DNA of 64,000 nucleotides. Origin: Catenaria anguillulae PL171. Lineage: Eukaryota; Blastocladiomycota; Blastocladiomycetes; Blastocladiales; Catenariaceae. Position numbers and translations under genes: made by a program. The stretch's first letter is position 1. Every line of letters begins with the position of its first letter. The stretch spans positions 1 through 64,000 of the forward strand of contig MCFL01000060.1 in assembly GCA_002102555.1 (NCBI GenBank), in the 5' to 3' direction. The notes beneath the pieces are model-generated. The model saw nothing but the letters and a program-made list of their open reading frames with translations. It ran no database searches and was not told where the DNA came from. Below, piece after piece: positions 30,140 to 40,253 of the stretch.

Positions 30140-32395
30140 ATGCGCGACGTCCAATCAACCGCGACCCCAACCGAAATCTCGGCCGCCGACGGCAACGACG
30201 AAAATGCGGGCCACTTTCGATTGCTCTCCACCGACCTCCTTCTCTACCTCTTGGACCATGCCCACGCCATCGACCGACTGGCGCTAGGTCGCTCGTGCAA
30301 GTGGCTCCATTCCATCGCGCAACAGGCCAGGGAGTGGCGAATGCTCTTTGGCCCGTCGTCTGCCTTGGCGCCCTTGACTCGCCCAGTCCTCGGAACCAAC
30401 AGCCTGCCCGAAGGCGCGAGCACTCGATTCACTCGCGGATCCATTGTTTGCTTGCCCATCGGTCGACTCAGCAAGTCCTTGACGTGGGTCACAAACGAGT
30501 CGCAGACTTCATTCCGCTACGCCGATACCATGTCCGCTGCTCCACTGGCACTTTGTCCACGGAAATCACAGCCGCCTGGTGTGTCACCACCAGCCCGACC
30601 AAAAAATGTCAGGGGGCCTTGTCGTGAGGACTGCGACGTCTGCTGGCCCCTCATTGTGGGCAACGATTCGCTCAAGCTGCCTCTCTTCATCAACGCCGAC
30701 CACTTTGAATCGACATTGCCCTTCTTGAACCATCAGCTCGTTTCTGCTGTCCTCGAACCTCTGCCAAGGCCCCGACAGTTTATGTCGGGACAAGGCAACC
30801 CCTCGTCCGATTGCAAGCTCAGCCCACCCATTCCATGCTCTATCATCACCACCTTCTTTCCTCAACTTGTCCGCAACACCGTCGCCCATCTCGTCCTTTC
30901 CGCCCACTCGCCATCCATCAACGACCTGGAGGCTCTCGTGCAAGTACACATGGTCTGGCGCGCATACATTCATCACCACGCACTCGATTCCCCGTCGTGG
31001 ATCCGCAACAAGATCCAGGCGCACGTCAACCAGCTGAATCGAGGTGGGATCCATGCTCGAGCCGTGCCATTGGCAGAACTCGTCGCGCTGCTGCACGTTT
31101 CGACCGATCGGGAATTGACTTGGGCCAAGATTGGACAGAGGGTCGTTGAGGAGAACACGATTCGATTGTTTGAGTATGTGCGTGCGTGCGACCATTGTAC
31201 CGCCAAGCTCAAGGATCCAGGAATGGACAAGATTGGCGAGAGTATACTGCGGTTGGCCGACAAGGTAGCCCAGGCGCGGGCCGATGGATATGGCTTTGTG
31301 CCCTGGCAGATTCTGCTCTTCTATGCTCGTTTTTTGCGTGCAACCAGCAGGATTCCGACCATGGGTCCACTGGATTCATTTACGCGCGTTGCGGGTCGAT
31401 TCGGCAAGGACGGCCAGTGTCTCGCCCCAGGTCCGCTTGCCCGCCTGCTTCACACATACCTCGACCGCGACATTCGCCCACGGCTCTCCGGATTGTGCGC
31501 AACATGGTCGAGAATCTGGCGCGGGCTCGGTGCCGTTCCCATGCAACTCGATGCATTGACCAAGTGGTTGAATTGGTGCGACACTCAAGTCAATTGCCGG
31601 CGCGCCACCGTGCGCCGCGTCACACCTCAGTATCCGCATCGACTGTTTTGTGACATTTGCCCGCTGCCGCCGCGCACCGACATTTTTGGGTATCATCCAT
31701 GCTCAGGTCCCACTTTATCCATCTCCGTGCGCTATTCCACGTCCTCATCGACCAGCCAACCCGATCATTACGTCTCGCCCGACTTGACGTACATTGCCCT
31801 CAACCGACACGGCGCACTGCTGTACGCACACAGCAACCGCTTTAATGTGGACGGGACAAGCTCGGGCTTTTTCACCAACAAGTCCTTCTCGCACCGCGTC
31901 TCAAGCTCATTCGACAGCGACGAACCAGAGGCAATGCTTCACCTTGACTCGCTCGACTCGCGTGTCGCCTATGTCGCCGTGATTGCCGCCACCACGCACT
32001 ACCCACAGTCGATCGTCCATTCTTACGGTGTCCGATCTGGTTTTTTCAATGACGAGTACGACCGCGCACGTCAGGTTAGGAACAAGCCGTCCGACGGCAA
32101 CGGCACACTTTTGCGGTTATCGGTTGTGTGTTGCCGCGGACTGGTGGATAAGCAATGGGATTTTGTAAGGGCGACAGCTGTGCCGAGGTATGGTGGGTGG
32201 GCAAGATGCTGTTTCGGGCGGGGCGAGCACTTGTGGGTGGTTGATTCGCAAACCCAAGGCGAGCAGGAGCAGGTGGGGCTGGTCGAATGTGTCAAGGTGG
32301 TGCAGGAATGGGTGGTTGAGTATGTCGAGATGTGTCAGGCGAATGGGCTCAATTCCCTCGGTACACATGTGCTCGATCATGATTCCATGTACTAG
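30140..32395 (+). CDS. Large F-box-like protein
   Basis: Uninterrupted ORF of 751 aa from the ATG of MRDVQSTATPTE; the frame stays open upstream, with an earlier ATG at about 29861. Residues about 28-75 (FRLLSTDLLLYLLDH...LALGRSCKWLHSIA) resemble an F-box, the Skp1-binding helix bundle of SCF ubiquitin ligase adaptors, though weakly. A Cys pair cluster lies in CREDCDVCWPL. The remainder is long, helical at first, then strand-rich (PDLTYIALNRHGALLYAHSN, SRVAYVAVIAATTHY), possibly a beta-rich substrate-binding region. Expanded F-box-like families are common in zoosporic fungi. I do not recognise the C-terminal part. Confidence 0.6.
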   Translation: MRDVQSTATPTEISAADGNDENAGHFRLLSTDLLLYLLDHAHAIDRLALGRSCKWLHSIAQQAREWRMLFGPSSALAPLTRPVLGTNSLPEGASTRFTRGSIVCLPIGRLSKSLTWVTNESQTSFRYADTMSAAPLALCPRKSQPPGVSPPARPKNVRGPCREDCDVCWPLIVGNDSLKLPLFINADHFESTLPFLNHQLVSAVLEPLPRPRQFMSGQGNPSSDCKLSPPIPCSIITTFFPQLVRNTVAHLVLSAHSPSINDLEALVQVHMVWRAYIHHHALDSPSWIRNKIQAHVNQLNRGGIHARAVPLAELVALLHVSTDRELTWAKIGQRVVEENTIRLFEYVRACDHCTAKLKDPGMDKIGESILRLADKVAQARADGYGFVPWQILLFYARFLRATSRIPTMGPLDSFTRVAGRFGKDGQCLAPGPLARLLHTYLDRDIRPRLSGLCATWSRIWRGLGAVPMQLDALTKWLNWCDTQVNCRRATVRRVTPQYPHRLFCDICPLPPRTDIFGYHPCSGPTLSISVRYSTSSSTSQPDHYVSPDLTYIALNRHGALLYAHSNRFNVDGTSSGFFTNKSFSHRVSSSFDSDEPEAMLHLDSLDSRVAYVAVIAATTHYPQSIVHSYGVRSGFFNDEYDRARQVRNKPSDGNGTLLRLSVVCCRGLVDKQWDFVRATAVPRYGGWARCCFGRGEHLWVVDSQTQGEQEQVGLVECVKVVQEWVVEYVEMCQANGLNSLGTHVLDHDSMY

Positions 32396-33062
32396 TAATT
32401 GTCATGATTGATTATTTATGTGTTTGAGAACCATGGATTGTTGGTCAATTGCATGTGACTTGTAGAAGAAGACTGAAAACTGTATTGGCATGGTATGATG
32501 AAGAAATGTTGTTGATGGGCTTATAGAAAACTGAGCCGAGCGGAAACAGCTGCACCGACACGGCAAAGGGATAGGCGATGGCAGAAATGTGGTAGGGCTC
32601 TTGCCCAAGCCAACGACAAGAAATGAAAAGCAAATGGCAGAAAACAAAACACAAAAACATGAGCAAAATCAGAATCGTGAAACACAGGAGACGAACCACA
32701 AAATGAAAAAACAATAACTCGGATTTGGTGGGTGAATGAGGATTGCGGCGAAAACTGAGGTTTTGGGTGTAGACAATGGGATAACTAAACAAGAAGGCAC
32801 ACGGTAAAGAGAGAGCGAGAAATGGGAAAAAACTATAAGGAGCAAAAAGGGTAGAGGCGACGACCAAAACGCAGGACGAGATGAACGATTGGGACACAAG
32901 ACACTTTAGGACACGATGCACAAGGGCTGTTGGGGAAGTAGATGACGGAAGAAAACGCAATAAAAGGAGAATGCAAAAGAAGAAAAGAAACATGAGTGCC
33001 GGGACCAGCAAAACGGAAAGAAAAAACTGCTTGTCAGGCACAGCAACAATAAGAAGTCGGCA
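32396..33062. other. Convergent 3' region
   Basis: A/T-richer stretch between the F-box-like gene (+) and the zinc-finger gene (-). It probably holds both 3' UTRs. No coding signal. Confidence 0.45.
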
Positions 33063-36000
33063 TCACACATCCATAGGCTCAAGCGAAACCATATCTGAAC
33101 ATGAGCGCAAAGTGTGTGAGGAGCGGTCATGGTGAACGGACAATGCAGACAACGTACCATCAAAACTGTCATCCCAGGCCATCCCAGCTTCCTCCTCGGC
33201 TGCCTGCGGGGCGGGCGACGAGGCCGACCACACGCCCATACCGGCCCTTGCAGGCGCCAGACTCGAATACGGCCCGACCGATGGTGTTGATGTCCCATAC
33301 CTACCATGTTCGACCTTGTTGGGCTGCTGCTGCTGCTGCGGAGCCGGGGGCGGCAGTCCTGGCTGGTGCGCATACATACTGCCTGCATTGCTCGCCAACG
33401 GCGACGAAAACGCCATCTGCGTGGGCGACGCCAGCGGCGACATGAGCATCATCAAGTCGGTTGCATTGGCACCTCGCATGGTGATATCGATGGGCGCGCT
33501 GAGCGAGTCGCCGCAGGGTGTCGGCATGGGCGACGGCAAGTGAATGAGCCCGGCCCAGCCAACTGGGTTGTTGGTGGGTTGCCTGGGCGTGGACGCAACG
33601 AGCAAGCCTGCGGCCGCAGCAAGCGACGGTGCGATTGTCAGTGGCGGCGGCGAGCACAGGAGCTTGGACGCAGGCCAGTCCGGCGGGAGGTCGGGAGACG
33701 TGGTAGGCGGAATGCCACCAAAAGATGACGAGGATGACGAGGGGCAGAGACCCTTGGAGTTGGTAGAAGGCAAGCCGGATTTGGCGGCGGCGGAACTGCC
33801 ACGGCGTGCCTTGTTCTTGTTGAAGTGCAGGGCGGGCATGGACCGAATGCGCTTGCTTGGCGGAAGACGGTAAGCCGGCACGTGCCGGGCCAGCTCCTTG
33901 TCGAGCGACGACATGACAGGCGATGCAGGGGACACGGGTGGCGGAGTGCGTTGCTGGTGGTGCTGCTGGTGCTGAGAAGCAGCTGATCTATTCTCGGCCT
34001 CGTCGGCGTTGCGCTTGACCTTGCCCTTGAGCGGCGACCCGGACCCGCTGCTCCTTTGCGCATTTCCAAGCGTCACCTTGGGCGACGGGGAACTCAATAC
34101 ATCGAAACCGTCCAAAGTCGCCAATCCGCCGAGCATCGAGCCGAGCGGGAATGGCAGCAATGGCGACGCCGGCGATCTGCCCGTTGTCAGTCCTCCCAGC
34201 AAATCATCAAAGTCGCTTGGAGCCGCCGACGATCCGCCGTTGCGGTGCACGCTGCCGAGAATGGTCGATGGAGACGCGGGCCATGCAGGCACAGCCGACC
34301 CACGCAGCGGGGTCGTGGTTGTCATGTAACTTGACGTCGACGAAACGGCCGCTGCTGCCCGGCGAGGCGTCGTTTGCAAGGGTTCTGGAAGCACGGGGCT
34401 GAGGCACACGGGCGACGAGCGCCAGGGGACAATAAAGTCTTCCTTGACGAGCGCCGACGTGGCTGATGACGTGAGCGTGCGCACAGATGACGACGGGGCG
34501 AGCGGTTGCTGTTGTTGCTGGGCATGTGTCGAATGATCCAAAACAAGTGCCGACGGCCGATTGCTGCCCACGAGCTTGGGGGTTGCGGGATGCATGGGCG
34601 GCGACACGGGCCGTCTCTCTGCCAGCTTGCGATACAGGTCGTCCGTTGCCTCCTTTGCGACCTGGTCCACACTGGGCTTTTCTGCATCATTGCCTTTCCT
34701 CATGGCCACAACCACGACCCTGGTCTGGCGCCTCGCCACGGGCTTGCCACTAGCCACCATCAACCCGCTTGCACTCTGGCCGCCACCGCCCTCCATCTTG
34801 ACACTCGGAAACCTAACGGCTGTCCGATCCGCCATCCACCCGCCCACAACATACACCCCATCTGCATTTACGTGCGCTGTCCCAACCTGCCTGGCCAAGC
34901 TCGGAAGCACAAAGTCCTCCCTGGCCGCGCCCACGGGTCGGCGCACAGGCAGAATGCGCCCGCCAGCACCAATGAGCGGCGCCATGATGGCCGACCTCGG
35001 CACGCGCCTCGAGGGCTTTGCCGTGGCCAGCCGCGCCACCTCGCACCGCATGCAAAACCAGGCCGTGTGGCCCGAGGCCATGACATGTGCTGCGACACAA
35101 GACGGGTGGCCAAGGGCAGGGCACAAGGTGCATTTGGGCCACATGGCCATGGGTACGCGCGCGTCCGGGTTGGTTGCCGGGCCTGCAAGTGGTGTGGTCG
35201 AAGTGGGCGGGCGGGCGGGTGGGGCCACCAATGCCGCTTGTGTATGCGGATGCGATGCGGGTGCACACACTGGCGGCGGCGTGTAGGGCCGCGGGGCCGT
35301 TCCCGTGAATGCAGGCGGGTGTGCTTGGCCACAGGGACAGTGGACCGGCGTGGGTGGCGGTGCTGGATGCATTGATTGCAGGTTGACTGGGTGAATGCGC
35401 GGCCGGCCACGGCGAGCAGGAGGTTTGGAAGCTGCTGGTGCGACCGACAGCGGCTGGTCAGGTTTGCAGAGCAACGCAGCAGCCGTTGTGTGTGTTGCCG
35501 GATGATTGCGGCCACTCGCGGTGGGCACCATGGGCGACTCGAGCGGCGTGAGCGGCGGAGTGGGCATAGATGGTAAGGACCGGGACAGAGCGGCCACAGC
35601 TCTCGGAGGTGGCGGCGGCGGCAGCAGCGGAGGAGGAGGTTGGGACAGACTTGGGCGGTTGGAAGAGGCTGCGGATGCCGATCGGCTCGTTGCGAACGGA
35701 GCCCCGTCGCCAAAAGAGGACGAAGCGGCCGATCGCATCATGGCAGAAGAAGTAGGCACCACGGGTTTTGGAGACGACGACGACGACGAGGCGGACGGAA
35801 CGGACGGAACGGACTTGCGCTTCTTTGCGGCCGAAAAGGGACGCGGACACCCCGTCTCCAAGTGCGCCGTGAACCCGGACCGGTGCTTCCAGCGACGCGA
35901 GCACCCTCGGCAAACAAACGGCTTGAGAGTGCCCCGCGAGTATCCTAGGCCGAGCGTGTGGTCCTCCTGGCAAGTGTCAAGGCCAAAAGGTCCAAGGCGT

Positions 36001-36824
36001 GAGTGAGTCACCGAGCGGATTGCATCGAGTTGAGTTGCAATGTATGTTTGCACAAGACTGACGCTTCTATGAGAAACCAGCGAATTGGAACGAACCGCTG
36101 TCAAGGAATAGGACGTCTCTCCGTCGCACGGAGTCACCGTCACCGTCTCAACGTCGTCCGCATCTGCATCCATGTGCCTGTGCTTGCGCTTGTGCCGGCC
36201 GCCACTCCTTGTCACCCGCTTGGCGTTGGCGCTGCGCCTCGACGACTCGGGTCTATCGCGATCCACTAACTCGTCGTCGTACTCGTCGTCGTCGCCGTCA
36301 TCATGTTGGTCGTCCTGGTACAGCGAGCTCAAGTCGGACAGCGCAGACAGAGTCGGCGAGTCCGGCACCGCGGGTACAGCCACAGGCATGGGCATGGGCA
36401 TGGGCATGGCCAGCGGCTGCGTGTTTGTCGAGGAGGAGGGGCGGGGTTGGTGCTGAGAGTCGATCTCAATCGATGATGAACTTGAAGGCAGGGGTGGCGG
36501 AGCCAGCGTCAAGTGGATCTTGAGTTTTGGCATCACGGGACCCGAGCCTGCAGCAGCTGTGGCCGCGTGCCTTGCTGCAACGGCTGCGGGATGTGCACCC
36601 GGAGTGGCAAGTGGAGTCGGGCGGTGCTGCGAGGATGCAGCCGCAGCTGCTGCGGGGTGCGAGTATCCGCTAGCGTGCGACTGAAGCCGGTTCAAAGTGG
36701 AGCCAGGGCCACGACTGGGAGCCGGGGGCGGGTACAGGCTGGGCGAGTGTGCACGGGGATGAGCCGAGGCACCTGCCGGCGAGGAGGCAGACGACGAGGA
36801 TGCCAGGAATGGCGGGCGGTACAT
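33063..36824 (-). CDS. Large zinc-finger/AT-hook putative transcription regulator
   Basis: A single ORF of 1253 aa, mostly Ser/Pro/Ala-rich and disordered. Ordered islands: a single C2H2-like finger (FVCRGCSRRWKHRSGFTAHL followed by ETGC, about residues 303-326); an AT-hook (ARRGRPRIHP); and a Cys/His cluster with PHD- or treble-clef-like spacing (PKCTLCPALGHPSC...HTAWFCMRCE). Acidic tracts (DDGDDDEYDDELVDRD), basic tracts (GGRHKRKHRH) and many SP sites suggest a nuclear protein. MPMPMPMP comes from a short tandem repeat in the DNA. Very Ala/Pro-rich frames can be over-extended, so the start is uncertain. Family not recognised. Confidence 0.6.
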   Translation of the reverse strand: MYRPPFLASSSSASSPAGASAHPRAHSPSLYPPPAPSRGPGSTLNRLQSHASGYSHPAAAAAASSQHRPTPLATPGAHPAAVAARHAATAAAGSGPVMPKLKIHLTLAPPPLPSSSSSIEIDSQHQPRPSSSTNTQPLAMPMPMPMPVAVPAVPDSPTLSALSDLSSLYQDDQHDDGDDDEYDDELVDRDRPESSRRSANAKRVTRSGGRHKRKHRHMDADADDVETVTVTPCDGETSYSLTAVRSNSLVSHRSVSLVQTYIATQLDAIRSVTHSRLGPFGLDTCQEDHTLGLGYSRGTLKPFVCRGCSRRWKHRSGFTAHLETGCPRPFSAAKKRKSVPSVPSASSSSSSPKPVVPTSSAMMRSAASSSFGDGAPFATSRSASAASSNRPSLSQPPPPLLPPPPPPRAVAALSRSLPSMPTPPLTPLESPMVPTASGRNHPATHTTAAALLCKPDQPLSVAPAASKPPARRGRPRIHPVNLQSMHPAPPPTPVHCPCGQAHPPAFTGTAPRPYTPPPVCAPASHPHTQAALVAPPARPPTSTTPLAGPATNPDARVPMAMWPKCTLCPALGHPSCVAAHVMASGHTAWFCMRCEVARLATAKPSRRVPRSAIMAPLIGAGGRILPVRRPVGAAREDFVLPSLARQVGTAHVNADGVYVVGGWMADRTAVRFPSVKMEGGGGQSASGLMVASGKPVARRQTRVVVVAMRKGNDAEKPSVDQVAKEATDDLYRKLAERRPVSPPMHPATPKLVGSNRPSALVLDHSTHAQQQQQPLAPSSSVRTLTSSATSALVKEDFIVPWRSSPVCLSPVLPEPLQTTPRRAAAAVSSTSSYMTTTTPLRGSAVPAWPASPSTILGSVHRNGGSSAAPSDFDDLLGGLTTGRSPASPLLPFPLGSMLGGLATLDGFDVLSSPSPKVTLGNAQRSSGSGSPLKGKVKRNADEAENRSAASQHQQHHQQRTPPPVSPASPVMSSLDKELARHVPAYRLPPSKRIRSMPALHFNKNKARRGSSAAAKSGLPSTNSKGLCPSSSSSSFGGIPPTTSPDLPPDWPASKLLCSPPPLTIAPSLAAAAGLLVASTPRQPTNNPVGWAGLIHLPSPMPTPCGDSLSAPIDITMRGANATDLMMLMSPLASPTQMAFSSPLASNAGSMYAHQPGLPPPAPQQQQQPNKVEHGRYGTSTPSVGPYSSLAPARAGMGVWSASSPAPQAAEEEAGMAWDDSFDGTLSALSVHHDRSSHTLRSCSDMVSLEPMDV

Positions 36825-39800
36825 GGTGGTGTGGTTGGTCTGGAGCAGAGTCGGGATCAGGAGCAGGCAAGGTTGTGGATCAGGTCAGGGTCAGCAGAGG
36901 AGAGCTCGAGTGAGTGAATGAATAAATGCGAATGGAGTCAAGAATGGAGGCACGAATCAAAAGAGTGCAGGTGTGAGGTGTGAGGTGTGGGCTCAGGATA
37001 TCGAACTGAAGAATCGAGTGCGATGGCGGTCTGACCTGATTCGCATTGAGAATTGAGAATTGAGAATTGAGATTGAGATTAAGCCAGTGTGCGTGCAAAA
37101 GCAGAGTGAGAGAATCCGACTGATCGGGGGGCTAACCTACTTCCGAGATGCAAATCGAACCCGTCCAAACACATCAGAAGAAAAAAAATTGTGCGTCAAT
37201 GAAAACGACTCCGAGTAGATTCTCCCGAAATGCTGCTTAGAAAATTGGCTTGTCAAGTACGGGGAGAGGAGCAAGAAGAAAAATGTGGAGCCAGAAAAAT
37301 AAACGAAATCAACCGGACATTTGCGCACAAAGCGCAACATCACCACCACTGATAAACGCGCAATAAAAAAAAGTGCCTAATCAGCGCAGTGACTCCCTCG
37401 CCTTCCTACACAACCCACGCCCGCCCAGTACGCAGCTGCAAAGCGTGCCTTGCCCCACGGCGGTGGCGCAACAAGCATGGTCGAGCAGCGCCGCGTTCAA
37501 CACACACAACCAACTCCGGGCATGCGAAGGTTAAATGAGGGACAATACTGGCAGGCTTGAAATGAGGAGGGAGATGCGGAAAAAAGTGGGAAAAGCGAGG
37601 GCGGCAGCAAGGCAATACAGGACACAGAATGACAACATACCATTGCTTGTCAACAAGTCAAAGTGAGTTGGTCACGGTTGTGGGCACAATGAGAGACCAG
37701 ATGTGTCTGGTGGATTGACGAGGGCACGGAGGACTCTTGTCTCGGACTCGTTGGCCGGCAACCCGGGTCGCAAAAGTGTTGGGCAGGTAGCAGAAACTGG
37801 TCGGGGGTGGGGAGAATAGACAAGAAAAGGGTCAGGCCCAGTAGCCTGGGTTTGCGAAACAGAGAACCAGCGAGACAGCAACCTGTGCGAAACCCGTGTC
37901 GGATCTGCGCGAAAACGTCCAAGAACACGGCGCAAGCGAGGTTTTGGAAAGGCGCAGGATTCGCCTCGCAATCCTTGACGGGGCCGGCGTGTAGACACGC
38001 CAAGGACAGGCCAACAGGGAACAGGGGTACGGGCAAAGAACGAACAAAGCAAACAGACCTCGCGACCAATGCAAGCACCAAACGAATCGGGGCAAGTAAA
38101 GAGTTGTTTGCGATGGATTGCGAGCGCAGACCGAAAGAGAGGTGGAGTGATGGAATTACCGGGACCTCCTTGCGCAAGCAGGCGTGGCGGCAGCGGGAGC
38201 GGGAGCGACGATGGTGGCAAAAGCGCACGGCCCGACTGGCAGTTGGCGGCCGCGGACGAAGGGAACGAGGCGAGATAAATCAAGCCAACTAGGCAGGTGA
38301 TAGGACAGTACGGCGATAATGGAGTGGGCAGTTCTATTTGATGTTGAAGTGTATCCTATGGAGGATCATCGATTCCCGAACTGCCATGGAACTGGTATTT
38401 CATGGCGGTTGTTCACGTGTTGTGCATTTTCCCAGTCCCCATTTTTCCCCATACGTTGTACCGCTATCAAAACCAAGTTGCTACCGAGGGTGGGAAGCGA
38501 TCGCCATCTGTCACCACATTTTCTTGCCACCCGGAACTGGCAAGTAGCACGATTATAGGATTGGTCGCGTGCGCGAGCAAAGCAGGCAAGTTTTTAAGTG
38601 ACCATGATTTTCAACCGCAATCACGTTCGCGCCGGAAACCGTAGTATAATCATTCACGAGGGAAATGAGGTTGCAAACCTCGAAAGGAAAAATACAAAAG
38701 TCATGATGTGATTCCCGTAACGGAGACTCTATACGGTACCCCATTTATCCGCTCAATTGCAAACATCGGTCGGGAACAAGTTGTATCACGCCGCAGCCGC
38801 AGACCACCTGACCAACAGACATAATGTGCCACTCTTGACCCACTGGGACCGAACCTAAATGCCATCTCGCGGCATGATTCGATACCCCCTGTCCTCGTTT
38901 ACCCGGGCCCGAGCCATTCACGAGCAGAATGGAGCGACCCTGCCGCATCATTCCATGCCAATCACCAGAGGCTCGCATACAGGATTAGCAAGGGATTGTG
39001 CTGTGTTTGTCGGGTAGCGCAAATCTAGCCAGACACGCCCCCATCTGCTGCCAAGTAGATGCAGGGCGAGCCAAGCGGCTGCAGGAAGTGCTAGGGTCAC
39101 GAAGGCCAGTGTACTGCTGACTGGTTATGCGGCCTCATGACCTGGGCGAAAAGTGACTGCCCACAAGCCAGGAATCACGATGGGTTTTAATAAGAAAACA
39201 GCAAGATAGAAAATCGAGAGCCTAGAAGCACCGCAATCCCAGATACAGAGCCGGCAGAATTGTCTGCAGCACGTTATAGAAAGCAAGAGGTGATTCGATC
39301 CAAACGCGTGCATGTGAGACAAGATTTACGCGTTCTTCGTTTCAGGCTGTTCCATTGACAGTGAGACGTTCACTGTGGATGGATGTGAGACGATCACCAA
39401 GCCACATGTTCCAGAGCAGTTCCAGAACAAGCACGGCAAAAAAGGTGGAATGCACGAAATTGGAAGGCGATCAAGCACAAGCCACAGCAGAATCGACACG
39501 TGTTTCCAAGGCAGATCGACGGCCCAACGCTTGGGCAATCGCCCAACGAGGACATTGAGAAAAGCGTGGGGAGCCGTTGTGTGGCGGCTAGCAAGCGAGA
39601 CGGGTTGCGACGGGCACGCGTTGAATGGTGTACGTATGGCTCGAGAACGAGCTGCATCGTTGAGCGGGCATCGATGCCGGGAAGTGAGGGGCGGGCTAGT
39701 GAAAATGGAGAAGATGCAGCGGCAGCGCAGAATTCGCTCGTGGACGTTGACATGGCATCCGCGCCCGGCAAGCATTCTAGGCACTGAGTTTTCATGGCGA

Positions 39801-40253
39801 AAACGTGAGGAGAATGGGTGCTTTCATTGGAACAACGGGCGTCCGAGAACGCATGCTTTTCGAGAGAGCAAGATCGACGAGCCACTTGCCCGAGTTCCCA
39901 TTTTGGGTTCAATCACCTGATATTCACGTGCAAAGGAAGGGCCTTGCTTGGCCCTGCGCCTTGCTCGTTCCTCTGGAGCACTTCGAGGAGCAAGCACCCT
40001 CTCCGCGAGCAACCAATGGATGTTTGCCAGGGTGTTCAGAGTCGCATTTGTGTGAGAAAAGTGCGGGAGAAAGTGGACCCAACAATAACGAAATTTGTTG
40101 CATGCATACAAAACAGAACAGAAACAAAATTTAAAAAAAAAAAAAAACCTGCGGAGACATTACTCGAATCAGCCAGACGCAACCCTGACCCATTCTACTG
40201 CGTCGGGCTGGGGGATCTAAACCCGGGCACCCTGCCAATCGACATTCCCACCC
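36825..40253. other. 3.4 kb region without convincing genes
   Basis: Open frames here are short, unbiased and lack recognisable motifs. The first part is presumably the promoter and leader of the zinc-finger gene and includes a short GAGAATT tandem repeat near 37047-37075. A poly-A run lies at about 40131-40147 (plus strand). No tRNA cloverleaf or mobile-element ends were recognised by eye. Confidence 0.4.

Noticed and set aside
36388-36412. GGCATG tandem repeat
   Set aside because: It simply encodes Met-Pro repeats in the zinc-finger protein.
37650-38292. ORFs of 160-200 codons on both strands
   Set aside because: Overlap each other, no codon bias or motif agreement, and no splice-linked partners. 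Probably leader or intergenic DNA.
39326-39920. Overlapping ORFs of 150-180 codons on both strands
   Set aside because: No recognisable motif, and both strands are equally open, which points to chance.
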